Shown piece by piece: positions 13,421 to 24,790 of a DNA stretch of 64,000 nucleotides. Both the position numbers and the translations under genes were made by a program. Every line of letters begins with the position of its first letter. The first letter of the stretch is position 1. The stretch covers positions 55,138,336 to 55,202,335 of the forward strand of contig OY997592.1 of NCBI GenBank assembly GCA_963921825.1, read 5' to 3'. The notes under the pieces are model-generated. The model ran no database searches. It had not been told where the DNA came from and was given only the letters and a program-made list of their open reading frames with translations. Origin of the DNA: Erodium maritimum (Eukaryota; Streptophyta; Magnoliopsida; Geraniales; Geraniaceae).

Positions 13421-13687
13421 ATATAAATCCCAGATGATATCCTTAGAGTCATTTTTGAAAAGAACATTGTTGATGGCGATGATTCTTACTTTGCTCTTTG
13501 TGTCTGGTATGCATAGTTCCCATGATCTCAAGTTTCATATGTAATTATGGTCATGCGTCCCTATCAAATATCAACCCATTACTCTTTTTACACTGTCTTG
13601 CCTTTTTCATTTTTTTGCTTGTTCCCAGCTACAAAGATTTTACAGACTTGTCCATACTAATCATGTCATCAACAACCTTCGTTTCGT

Positions 13688-16051
13688 GTGCACACCTCAA
13701 TCTGTACAAGTTGTGACAAACTCGAGCATACCCATGCTGATGGATGCACATCCATTTTTCGTGTTTATTTTTCTCATCCTGCATCAGGTGAATTCTTTTA
13801 CTTGCGCGTGTTGTTAAACCATGCCCGAGGGTGTACTTCATATGAATATATTCGAACCATTGATGGTGTTTTATATCCAACTTTCAAAGCAGCTTATCAT
13901 GCTTCGGGTTTATTAAGCGATGATGGTGAATGAGTCTAATGTATTGAACAAGCCTCAACGTGGGCGTCTGGACCTGAATTACGTCGGTTGTTTGTCACAC
14001 TATTAATGCACTACCAAGTTATTGATGCTGGTAAATTGTGGACTGCACACTATGAAGCCTTGTAAGAAGATATTGCATATAACCAACGCAGGAAATATAG
14101 GTTGGCAAATTTGCAATTTCCAAATGAAGATATTGAATCTCTTACTTTGCTTGAGATTGATACATTGCTTCATAAGATGGGGAAATCGCTGACAAATTTT
14201 AGTGGCATGCCAGTGCCCGTGAAGAAGATCTGCATATGTTAGGCAATCGGTTGATCAATGAAGAGCTAGATTATGATGTTGACCAGCAATATGCCATGTA
14301 CACCAGTTGTCATGCGAAACTCAACGCATGTCAGGTGCTTGCTTACAACACGATTATTGACTCGGTGGACAATGACAAAGGTGAGCTTTTTTTCATTCAG
14401 GGGCGGGGAGGTACTAGCAAGACATTCTTATGGAATACAATTGTATCAAACTTCGTGCAGAGAAAAAAATTGTCCTCCCTATTGCAAAAGTAGGTATTGC
14501 ATCCCTTCTTTTACCCAATGGAAGGACTGCCCATTCTCGGATTCGTATTCCATTAAATCCTTACTTCCGACTCAACTTGTGACATTCGTCATGGGACCAA
14601 CTTGGCCGCCCTTTTGCAAAGGATATCTTTAATAGTACGGGATGAAGCACCAATGACACATCGTTTTTACTTCGAAGCTTTGGACATGAGTCTTCGAGAT
14701 ATTTTGAAAACCCGTTATGCAGATAGCATGTCTCGACCATTTGGTGGTATTACAGTTGTGTGTGGTGGGGATTTCAGACAAATACTACCGATCATTTCAA
14801 AGGGAAGTGTTTAGATATTATTGATGCTGCTTTGAATTCTTCATACCTCTGGTCCTCATTCAAATTGTTCGAGTTGACTCAAAATATGCGGTTACTAACT
14901 CCAGGAATTGGGGCCACTAATGCAGCCAGCGTTGAAGCTTTTAATAAGTGGTTGCTTGAAATTGGGGATGGGTCGCATTATGTGTGTCCCCGAGATGAGA
15001 CAATTTGTGTTCCTCCAAACCTGCCTCCACCAGATGGGTGCACACCGATTGATAGTCTCATTGAATCGGTTTATCCATCGTTTGCAACTCGCTACAATGG
15101 CCTATGCTACCTTGCTGAAAGATCAATTCTTTCTCCAAAAAATGATATGGTGAACGTTGTCAACGATATCATGTTGGCCATATTACCTGGAGAGGGGAAG
15201 ACATACTTGAGCTCTGACACTGTTTGTAAGGGCAGCGTTCAGACAAGCGATGAAGATGATTTATACCCAATTGAGTTCCTTAACAGTTTTACATTTAATG
15301 GGATACCAAGCCATTCGCTAGAGCTTAAGGTCGGTTAACCATATCATGTCTGAACGTTGTCAACGATATCATGTTGGCCATGTTACCTGGAGAGGGGAAG
15401 ACATACTTGAGCTCTGGCACTGTTTGTAGGGCAGCGTTCAGACAAGCGATGAAGATGATTTATACCCAATTGCGTTCACTAATAGTTTGACATTTAATGG
15501 GATACCAAGCCATTCGCTAGAGCTTAGGTCGGTTGTCCTGTCATGCTTATGCGGAATTTGATTCAAACTGAAGGATTATGCAATGGAACACGACTTGTTG
15601 TTAAAGGTCTCAGAAGATGGTCAGTTCGAGGTGTTATATTAGTTGGTGTCCACAAGGGTAAGGAAGTGACAATTCCACGAATCATAATGTGTCAAAATGA
15701 TACGATATGGCCATTCGCATTGAATCGCAGGCAATTACCATTAACCCCATGCTTTACCATGATAATCAATAAAAGCCAAGGCCAAATCGTTGAAGAATGT
15801 TGGGGTTTATCTGCCACAATAGGTTAGTATACCAATTGCCTCTTCTGTTTTTTATTCTTTGTTTTTAGAATCCTCTTCACTTTTCATATTTTTTGTTCCA
15901 GGTTTTTACGCATGGCCAGCTATATGTTGCTCTTTCACGGGTGACATCCATAGATGGGTTGGTGATTGTTAATGCAGATGAAGAAAGTACTGAAAAATCA
16001 TTGGTAAAGAATGTTGTGTATCACGAGGCCTATAGAAATTTGAGGACCTAG
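13688..16051 (+). pseudogene. Helitron PIF1-like helicase, decayed
   Basis: The helicase half of a Helitron RepHel protein, which unwinds DNA in rolling-circle transposition. The segment opens with a linker conserved in plant Helitrons (SGEFFYLRVLLNHARG, then VLYPTFKAAYHASGLL). Motif I is FFIQGRGGTSKTF at about 14392-14430. Further motifs are IVRDEAPM (about 14630), VVCGGDFRQILPII (about 14755), FELTQNMRLL (about 14870), MIINKSQGQ (about 15760) and, after an intron of about 90 bases (15823-15903), HGQLYVALSRVTS with a stop at 16049-16051. Normal family members have GPGGTGKT in motif I. Several frame changes and early stops (for example after SDDGE at about 13931 and near 14061) plus a 200-bp internal duplication show it is a pseudogene. 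Confidence 0.88.
15151..15546 (+). repeat. 200-bp tandem duplication in the Helitron helicase
   Basis: TGAACGTTGTCAACGATATC starts at 15151 and again at 15351; both copies run through the LELKVG/CTAGAGCTTA end. The copies differ at a handful of sites (for example ATATTACC against ATGTTACC), so the duplication is not brand new but much younger than the element. Confidence 0.9.
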
Positions 16052-16753
16052 ATTGTTTCTTGTCCTTTTCATTCAATTGGATAACTCTTTTCCTATGTTT
16101 ATTTTTGGACAACGCATGAATGCCAATTACTCCATTTCTGCCCCAAAGTTAATAAGTTTTCCTCTTACATCCTAACATTTTCTATACATAGCAAAAAGAG
16201 ATTGCTTTGGACCTTTGATCAATGTTTGATTAACCAAATACCAATCTTTATCTCTGTATATTCAGTCACTTGTTTTGCTACTTAGCAACCTACAGGGTTA
16301 TAATTTTCACCATCTCACTTAAAATATAAAACCATACATCAACTGGAAACAAAACATATTATCATCAAAACACATCGTGAATGAGACAAATTTATCAAAG
16401 AACAAGTAGACTACCATATACACAACACATTGATGATTTTAATTTAGACACAACATAGACTGTTTCACCTAAAATTCATGTACAATTTTCATATAACATC
16501 TAATATTTTATTACTTTAATTCTTTTCTCAAACAATATTCAACATGTATATTTTTTCATAAGTGATTAGTACATGTCAAACGGTAATTCCCAAAAAATTG
16601 TCGTTCTTGAAAACCGATGCCACCCGACCTTTCATCTTTAACGAAATTGTTTTTCCCCGTCCATCTCATGTTTAATGTGTCACATTCAACCATCCACCAT
16701 TATTATCCCATTCGATAACATGGAGCTACAGACAAACTTTTTTCTCAGCTTCA

Positions 16754-16782
16754 ACCGCGCATCGCGCGGTGCCCGCACCTAG
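16754..16782 (+). other. Helitron 3' terminal hairpin and CTAG end
   Basis: ACCGCGC (16754-16760), loop ATC, GCGCGGT (16764-16770), then a 12-base tail ending CTAG at 16782 and host T at 16783. This is the canonical Helitron terminator, and it is nearly the same as the one at 62646-62672. Confidence 0.9.
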
Positions 16783-18680
16783 TGAGAATAAACCGGAGCG
16801 GTCTAATGTAGGTCAAATTACGTGAAAGCATTTTGTTGCTTTATTCAAATAACGAAATAAAAATTACAAATCGATTGCAAATTGAAATTATAAATGACAG
16901 GAACAATATAAGTCTCTTATTTACTAAATCTTTTTCTGCTTGCCTAATCTAGTGGTTATATGTTCGTAAATATCTGGTGGATAGGCGTACATATTTCAGT
17001 AAATCTCTAGTGGACTGTTGTTAGCATTGTGCGATAAAATGATAAACCTAGCCAACGTCCTGAAACATAAATAAAGTTGATTAATATATAAACGGTCGAG
17101 TACAAACTTCACTTAGAGGTATTATCAAAAAACACTGAACAACATATCAGACCAACACTGAAATCCTCTTAGCCATGCCCTGGAGAAAGAGTCGATGGGT
17201 TGCCAAATCCTCGGGCTCCATGCTGGAGGTATCCAGCTCCTGGAGTAAGCAGTTGATGAGCGTAAGTTTGTCGTACCTAATTTGATAGTTTTCCTATATT
17301 TTTATCTTGTTTGTGCCTCGTTTTATATTTTTAACTTTATTTAATAATTGCGATAAACTTCATTCGTAGTCGATATTTTACAAATGCTCCAAATATATTC
17401 ATCATTGGTCTTGTTTTGTAGGCCTCGTCAAAAGAAAAATATTGGCGTGAGAACAAAGTCCATCGGAGCTATAACAGAACGGGAATGAGCAATAAAGTGA
17501 AAAGTATCAAAGATGTAGGAGTTGACCAGTTGGCGACACGTGGCGCACAGACCCGGTCAGCTGACTAGGATCCGGTGCAGCACACTCCGTGTGCCAACGT
17601 TTCTCAACCCCACATCTGGCTGACCTAATGTGATGACCTCGTCATCGTGTTGACTTGACCCGACGACTCTGAGGTATGGTTACAGCTTCTCCTCGTGGTG
17701 CCGCCCGTAGTTAACCGAACGCCTCAACAGCTCTCCTTCCTCCCTTCAACACATGAGTTGTGGACATGATCAAAATTTTATTTATATAAAAATGTTGTCT
17801 ATATAATAGGTGGTGTAGCAAAAGAATTTTTGTATAAGATTTTACATTCAATATTTATTTTTCAGCAACACTATTTTTTCTCTCTTAAGTTCTTAGCTTG
17901 TTTTTCATTTTTGGGAGCAAATTTTACTATCTAAGGTCTTAGTTTTGAAGATCAAAGGAGGAACGAAGCATCCATGAAGCCTCCCACCATCTCCAATTTC
18001 TCCATTTTCATGTGTTGAAGCTTTGGAGAGTTGGAGATGGTGGGTTTGCAAGCTAGAGGAGTTTTTTATTGGATTTTTCAACCCAATTTTCGGTTCTCAT
18101 CTCTAATCTTCTCTAGTTTTGTTGTAAAGGTAGGATTTTTGGATTGTTTGAGTATGATTTGGACTCCATTTACTTGGATTTGAATCCTTGGTCGTGAGTA
18201 TTGTGTAAATAATGATTTCCTTTAATTTAATGCATGGATTGATGGTTAATTTGATGTTGGTGATGTTTATGACATGATTTGGGGTTTTCGAGTTTAATTA
18301 GTATCCACTTGTTTGTATGGGTATATATCTATATTTAAGCTACTCGATGTTCAAGTATGATTACCTTACTTTGTGTTCAAACTTTCATGATTTTAAACCT
18401 GATTTCATCTGCTACCTATTTCATCCTTTGGGTGTATATTAATATCTAGGTTCGAGTTGGTAAAAATGAAAACTTTAGCCAATGAGTGAATTTATCTAGG
18501 ATTCCCCACATTTACATGTCTTGATTTCCTATTGACGAGATAGAAATATGTTAGAATGTGTTTTTTCGATTCTTTTGTGTGTTTCAAGCAGACCGAACGA
18601 TTTAGGAATCTTCCATAATTGTTGTGTGCGCTATGTAGATGATTCGATTTAGTGTGAGACGAGATTTCACTTTCATAAAA
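16783..18680. other. No gene seen; AT-rich flank of unknown origin
   Basis: Read in both directions without finding a supportable gene. 17500-17760 is locally GC-richer and contains CACGTGGCGC, and 17760-18680 is AT-rich with long T/A runs. The base composition and the repeats that follow suggest decayed LTR-element sequence, but no family could be assigned. Confidence 0.3.
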
Positions 18681-19110
18681 TTTACTTACGCTTGTGTATT
18701 ACCAGAATATCATGATTCGATGTTCTATGTAGCTTTCCTTAATTATCGGTGACCATATTATCAATGGCATTCGGTGATTAGGATGATTGAACTAGGCATA
18801 GCTAGGTAGATTCATTGAGTGTTTTAGAGTTTACTTACGCTTGCGTATTGCCAGAGTTTCGTGATTCGTTACTATATGTAGCTCTACTTTATCACCAAAA
18901 TCATTTTGATCGGTAGTGTTTGGTTTTCAAGAAGTGAACTATGTGTAGCTAAGTATATTTTTCCATCATTAGAGTCTTACTTATTCTTGTGTATTACCAG
19001 GGCTTCGTGATTCGTTGCACTATTTAGTTCTCCTTAATGATCGATGCATTCAGTCTTTAAGTTGATTGAACTAGGCGTAGCTAAGTAAATTCGTCGAATT
19101 GTGTAGCTAT
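18681..19110 (+). repeat. About 148-bp tandem repeat, three diverged copies
   Basis: Each unit opens with TTACTTACGCTTGTGTATTACC-like sequence (starts near 18681, 18830, 18975), continues with a CGTGATTCG motif and ends with a GAACTAGGCATAGCTAAGTA-like motif. The copies differ by substitutions and small indels, so the array is old. Confidence 0.75.
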
Positions 19111-19179
19111 CTCTACTTGTGGTAGTCGATAGCGAGAATGACATGCATTCCTTATTTTCATTTTTTGTTCGAGGATTGA

Positions 19180-21248
19180 TCAAGCTTTGCTCAAGATCAT
19201 ATAACTACACCCTAAAATTATGTTCAGGTGCAGTTGCAAGATGCCACTAAAGACGTGAAGACTTGTTGACTGAGATCTTGCGTGATCATCATAAATATGA
19301 ATAGTAAGGAATAAACAATAATCAAGAACACATGAAGACACAATATTGATTACCCAGTTCGGTGCTTCATCACCTACATTTGGGAGCACTCTGCCAGTGA
19401 AAAAGTTTTCACTATCAAGTAAACAATCAACATACAAGTTATCAGATCTTCTAGATCAATCTGTGCTTTTGTTACAAAGTGACAAACCTAACTCAGGGTC
19501 TCCCCTAAACCTGAGATTCAATCTCAGTTCCACTCTTCGATCTCTTGCGGTCTTAGATTCTTCTTAGTCTTCTCAATAGTTGTGATGCTTCAATCACAAG
19601 AATACAGCTCCAATGCTTGATCAGTTATGATGTACAACATGAGCATAACCACGTTTCTCTTAGTTCACGTCGTCTGGAATCCTAACACGTTCATCCAACA
19701 CATTTAGGCATTCAAAACTCATGAATCACAAATAGAAAGGACAGCGTCGTCTTTAAGAATATGCTTGAAGTGTAGTCGTCGAACCGAATAGCTATGGAGA
19801 ATGATTCGATATATATAGCTCCAATCACCTTGCATCGTGGCTTCTAGGGTTTCATTAATCTCTAGAGTCACGAAAAAGGTGAATCTTCTTGTTTCCTTGC
19901 CTAAGAGAATTTCTAAAATATAGAAGATTCTATTAAAAAAGTATCTTTAAACTAGGAAACAAATCAGCATGCCGGATAAGCGTCGATACGCACCATATGT
20001 CATGCATGCGCCTTCCATTAACATTTCAGCTGACATCTTCCCTGACTCTGTCACCGGCTGCACACAGATGATGTTACTACATCATGGTTGACATCTGTCT
20101 TGACACACATATTGCCAACCCTAGATGCAGCAACACACCCTATTATTATTGCTTTTTCCGATGATTGGTGGTACACATATCGGTGCGGGCAATGGTCTTG
20201 TGTCGTCTCCCCATGAGTAGTATATGGTTGATTTCATGATGCCACATACATAGGAACTTAAGTGTTCTAAGACCATAAGGAAAGCATTATTTTTTTTACC
20301 CTCGTTAATTATACCATACGTTAATTGGAATTTGTGTTTACTTATACGCGTGACCGACTTTTTGCGTGAATCAAATGTTATGTGTCTTAGGTGGTGTCGT
20401 GTATATATATATTTTTTATTTTCTAAACTATAAACAACTTTTACTTTTTTCCCTTTTGGGGATGTGGAAGTGACAACCCACGTCCCCAAGTTTTAGCAAA
20501 ATACTAATGATACCCCCATTCCCCGTGGGTTCGACCGGGACTTAACCGTTTATATTTTGCTTGATGACCATGTCCTGATGCACGTTAAAAAAGGGATTTG
20601 ACCAATAGTCATCCCCACTCAACAGCGGTACTCCCGTGTAAGTGACTCCATCTAGGTCTTGGCCAAGTTGTTGTATGTAGGACTACCTGCCTTGTCTTTT
20701 CACTTTACCCTCCTAGCCTTTACGGCCTTCTGGCCCTCAAGGTGGCGGCCGCGGACTGGTCCTGGACAGGAACCCTCGGTCTATTCAACAACGGTAGCCA
20801 CCATGTCCATATGGGACATTGGGTTGCTCAGGTCGGGCATTCTTGGTATGTGCAGACCGTTAGTGCCGATACAGTCACTTTTTGTCGTCGAGAACTCGTT
20901 CTCGGAACGATGTTGCAAGCAAGGCTTATTTCGCATGAGCTCCACCAGTGCTTCCAAGCGAAGACCTGGCCGTATTTCTCCTCGTACTCCTTCTCCGCAT
21001 CCTCCCTTATCTGGTCATCAGATCTACTGAATTGGTAGATGTGCTTGAACTTTGATCAACTATGTTGGAACATCTTAACCTTTCGGTTATTTGTGCTTCA
21101 ATGATTCTTGTAGTTCTTCGTCGACCACACCGACGAAGGTGGTTGGAAGGTGGCGAGGGCGATCTTCTAGCGAATAGCGTCCAAAAAGGTAACGCCCGCC
21201 TGGTTAGCCCCCTGCTTTGAGTCCTCAGAGTTGTTCACTTATGCTAAC
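19180..21248. other. No intact gene; LTR-like and GC-rich fragments
   Basis: 19200-19700 has the look of a copia-type LTR or leader on the minus strand (ACCCAGTTCGGTGC-type motif, many short indels), with no partner LTR seen. 20730-21040 is GC-rich and open in several frames; none gives a product I recognise. The minus-strand frame at 20121-20489 (lysine-rich, 122 residues) also matches nothing familiar. This region is the insertion target of the hAT element that follows. Confidence 0.25.
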
Positions 21249-22228
21249 TAGGGGTGAGCATGGTCGGTTTAAGCGACCATTAGCCCCCCTTTGAGCCCCG
21301 CACCGGACATGTGCGGTCTAGTAATTCCAGCACCACCATCGGAACCATGACCGGAAATTTTAAAAAAATTCGACCACCACGGTTTCCGGTCGGTTACCGA
21401 TTTTAACCGGACCGGTATTGGTTTTCATGGATTTAAGTTAGGTCATTTATTTCAAGCTTATTTTTTATTTTTTTTGCTCGTTGAAATTTCATCATAAAGA
21501 ATTTGCACATCGTACAAATTAATATCAATATACAATTCATATAATAGAACCAGAAATTAGAACATGTATAAGAAAAAATTCCGAAAAATATAATATAAAT
21601 AGAAAAGAGAAGAAATCTAAGAAACAAAAAATCCATTCACATAGTATAATTTTTACATAGTGAAATTTCACTTTCATCACATATCCAAGAAAAAAGAGAA
21701 AGGAAGTACAGAAATAAGAGGTGTTTAGGGTTCTGAAACTTCATCCTTCTCCCCTTAGCCTTTGGCGAGAACTTAAACAAGGAGATGTAGATGGTTTTGA
21801 AGTTACAGAAATGGTTGGAGATTAGAGAGATGAAGAATAGAGAGAGGCGTTGGAGATTATAGAGATGAGGGATTGAGAGAGACATGCGTTTGGAGATTGA
21901 GAGAGATGGAGATATATTTAGAAAGAGGTGTGGTGTTGTGTGCTTGTGGGTGTAAGAGAGAAGTTAGGTATATATAGAGATGATTAGGGTTATTTGAGAA
22001 GAGTTGGGCTGAGAAGAGTTGGGTTGAGGAGAATTGGACCTTGGGCCCTTGGTAGTAACACTTGGGCCGGTCGGTTTTTTGACCCACCGGCCACCGACCA
22101 TCTTGTCTTCGGTTCGACATTCTTGACGCTGGAACCACACCGGAAACCGCCGGTTCCGGTTTCTCCGGTCCCAAATACGGTCGGTTTCGGTCGGAATCCG
22201 GCAGTCCGGTTTTTTATGCCCACCCCTA
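21249..22228. mobile_element. Non-autonomous hAT element, 980 bp, with 8-bp TSD
   Basis: Left end TAGGGGTGAGC and right end GCCCACCCCTA form 11-bp inverted termini with one mismatch. The flanks are ATGCTAAC at 21241-21248 and again at 22229-22236, a perfect 8-bp target duplication as made by hAT transposases. Subterminal regions are dense in CCGGT/ACCGG motifs in both orientations, likely transposase-binding repeats. No transposase is encoded. Confidence 0.9.
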
Positions 22229-22361
22229 ATGCTAACACCAATGCCACATCCTTTGCCCGAGTCCATTTCTGGTAAGGACGGCACGACCAGATTGTTCGCC
22301 TTGTGTCTTCATTGACGGTGGTGGTTAGGGGTAGGCGTTTGACTATTCAATAGAATATTAG

Positions 22362-22390
22362 CGATATTTTTAATCTAATTAAAAATATCG
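22362..22390. other. Perfect 13-bp inverted repeat, 3-base loop
   Basis: CGATATTTTTAAT, CTA, ATTAAAAATATCG. It lies 33 bases after a TAGGGGTAGGC motif (22325-22336) that resembles a hAT end, but no matching right end was found. Confidence 0.7.
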
Positions 22391-22779
22391 ATTATCAAAT
22401 TATATTAAGTGTTGGTTGTTGTACTCCGGGTACGACCATCCCGGTATAGCCTGAGCCCAAGCTGGTTGTCCAACTCGTTGGGACGTCATCCCACTAAGGA
22501 ATGGTGAAGCTGAACCCATGTACACGTTCGAGCGGTTGAACACGGGGGATGTCAGGACTGTCTCTTGCTTCAGCGATGACGGGACGTACTCCTCCGGCTG
22601 CCCCCAAAACCTCTTCTCCGTCTCGTTGGAGTAATGATGTGAATCGGGGACGTAGTCTAGTTGCAACATCCTCCCCGTGGAAATTCACCAGGGATATCGT
22701 CGGTCACGGTTGCAGGTGGAAAAACGTCACCGAAGATTTTGAAATTCGGCGAATACTTGAGGTTGTTGGACCAAACCAT

Positions 22780-23045
22780 TTTTTTAGCTTGAGAGAATGT
22801 CAGGGAGATTCTGCACAGTCAAAGAAACGCTGGTGAAGAAGGCAATTGAGCAACAAACGTCGGGCATAATCTATCGTCGAGATGAAACGTTGGTAAGAAG
22901 TTGCAGCTCGAAGAAACGCCTGTGAGATTCTGCATGGTGGAGAAGAAACGTCGGGGAGAAGAAATATCGGTGACAATGTGCCATCGAGAAGACACGTCAG
23001 GGAGATTCTTTCGTCGAAGAAACACCGGTGATAATAGATTTACAT
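22780..23045 (+). repeat. Degenerate tandem repeat, GAAGAAACGTCGG-type
   Basis: A loose unit of about 35-40 bases built on GAGATTCTGCA and GAAGAAACGTCGG recurs at least six times with many substitutions. Neither strand gives a convincing product. 22237-22780, before it, holds only short frames with no recognisable domain. Confidence 0.6.
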
Positions 23046-23345
23046 AGGAATCGTGAAGAAGACGCGTTGCGTGAAAGACGAAGCGTTAGTTCATAAATTT
23101 AAAGCCGAAATTTAACTTTCAACTTTTATGATTCGCCACGCGTCAACTCACGATTCGTTGGGGCTGGATTCAGTTGAACTCAAATCCGTCGAATGGACTC
23201 TTCGTAGGGTCTACGAAATATTCGATGTCGAAAAGGCACAACCGAAGATTCGACTGTCCCCCAACTACAAACTGAGTATTTGACGCCGAAAAAATACAAA
23301 AAGTACTGATTCGACGATGCAAACTGACTCGATCTCGGTGCCATT

Positions 23346-23741
23346 GTAGATACTCTAACAATTATATATACAAAGTCAGTCACTCTTTCACTAACCAACA
23401 CAACTAATCATCTTCTAATTACCAAAGGTCACAACTGTTGGTTAACTCATAACAATACAATACACAATTTCTCTTAATACCCTCCTTCAAGTTGGAGCAT
23501 GAAGATCTCGAATATCCAATTTGTGCAACAAAAAATCGGGTTCTGATCGACCCAACGCTTTTGTAAATATGTCGGCTAGTTGGTGAGTTGCATGTACATA
23601 CGAAAGGACAATTAACCCACTTGTAATAGCATCTCGTATGAAATGACAGTCAGCTTCGATATGTTTCGTTCTCTCATGAAAAATTGGATTTTGTACCATA
23701 TATAATGCAGATTGACTATCACAAAGGAGGTTCATACCCAT
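23346..23741 (-). mobile_element. Ty1-copia 3' fragment: RNase H end, polypurine tract, LTR start
   Basis: On the minus strand, 23741-23487 encodes the C-terminal part of copia RNase H, with [28 protein letters not shown] and [10 protein letters not shown], all hallmarks of the family. A polypurine tract (GGAGGGTATTAAGAG on the minus strand, about 23475-23489) follows, then LTR-like sequence down to about 23346. The upstream part of the element is absent. It is a broken fossil fragment. Confidence 0.8.
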
Positions 23742-23911
23742 TTTTTGTTGTACAATATATTACTCTATAAGAAATCTAATGCATAGACGGTAATAAATCA
23801 GATGCAAATGAGAGTGCATTAAAGTTTTTACTCTTTGATTTTCCATCCAAAAACATGTTTATTTGATGACTTAAAAGCATAAAGCGCATACCTTTACTAC
23901 ATTATCCATTA

Positions 23912-24410
23912 GGGTTAAATGTTGAAACTTATCCTTATGTATTGGTCACGACCACTATGCTACCCTCCTTTTCAAAATCACATTTGTGGTACCTTATCTA
24001 TTGGTCACGCGATTCCGTTAGGAAAAATGGACGATAAAATGTCGTTTTTTCCATTCCGTTAGTTATATGACCTCAAGTGTCATAATGGATGGTAAAATGA
24101 CGTTTTTTTCCGTTCAGTATTTGACCTCTATATATTTTATAAGGAACAACAACGAGGGTGCGGTGGTAATGTTCCTTATAAAATGTATAAAAGTCAAATA
24201 ATGAAGGAAAAAACGGCATTTTACCATCCATTATATGACACTTGAGGTCATATGACTAACCAGAATGGAAAAAAAAACGGTATTTTACCGTCTATTTTTC
24301 CTAACGGAATCGCGTGACCAATAGATAAGGTACCGCAAATGTGATTTTGAAAAGGAGGGTATCATAGTGCTTGTGACCAATACATAAGGGTAAGTTTCAA
24401 CATTTAACCC
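23912..24410. mobile_element. Fold-back Mutator-like MITE, 499 bp
   Basis: Arms 23912-24147 and 24171-24410 are inverted copies of each other (starting GGGTTAAATGTTGAAAC), separated by a 23-base spacer. The flanks TATCCATTA (23903-23911) and TATCCACTA (24411-24419) are a 9-bp duplication with one mismatch, as expected for Mutator-like elements. The arms differ at several sites, so the insertion is not recent. No coding capacity. Confidence 0.85.
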
Positions 24411-24457
24411 TATCCACTACAATAAAAATGACAAAAGTCACTTATAAGTTTCTTTAA

Positions 24458-24781
24458 GGAAAAACGTTGAATCCTAACTAACTCAAAAAAGTCATTCACA
24501 GGTCCTAACTATGATCCACCTTTTATCACAGATCTTAACACAAAAGTGGTATTTTTGTTATAAAAAGTAACATAAATGTGGTATTTTGTTACAAAAAATA
24601 ACATAAATGTAGTATTTTATTACAAGAAACACCATTTTTTTATAATTATGGTACATGTGGTTGTTACTTTTTGTAAATGTGTACCACCTTCACATTTTTG
24701 TTAGGATCTATAGCAAAAGGTAGAACGTAGTTTGAACCTGCGAATGACCTTTATGAAACCGTTAGGATTCGGCGTTATCCT
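24458..24781. mobile_element. Fold-back element inserted against the kinase stop codon
   Basis: The termini GGAAAAACGTTGAATCCTAAC and, inverted at the other end, GTTAGGATTCGGCGTTATCC identify an inverted-repeat element of about 324 bp. The arms remain complementary further in (CAGGTCCTAACTATGATCCACC against its diverged mate). TTTCTTTAA occurs at 24449-24457 and 24782-24790 as the target duplication (8 or 9 bp depending on where the terminus is drawn). The right copy ends one base before the stop codon of the receptor-like kinase at 24791-24793. Confidence 0.8.
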
Positions 24782-24790
24782 TTTCTTTAA

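Larger units (their letters stand above)
13421..16782 (+). mobile_element. Helitron remnant with helicase region and intact 3' terminus
   Basis: Carries the decayed helicase of an autonomous plant Helitron and ends with the diagnostic 3' structure: a short GC hairpin 12 bases before CTAG at 16779-16782, followed by T. The 5' part is interrupted by the gypsy element and probably lies before 2152 or beyond the window. 13421-13690 has exon-like and intron-like sequence (DDILRVIFEKNIVDGDDSYF followed by a GTATGC donor) that could not be assigned. 16052-16750 holds AT-rich non-coding sequence. Confidence 0.85.

Noticed and set aside
2152-13425. A target duplication for the 2152-13420 gypsy element
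   Set aside because: ATTCA and ATATA share only three of five bases; not accepted as a duplication.
22021-22284. Multiple overlapping frames near 22 kb
   Set aside because: They lie in the CCGGT-rich subterminal region of the hAT element and cross its end.
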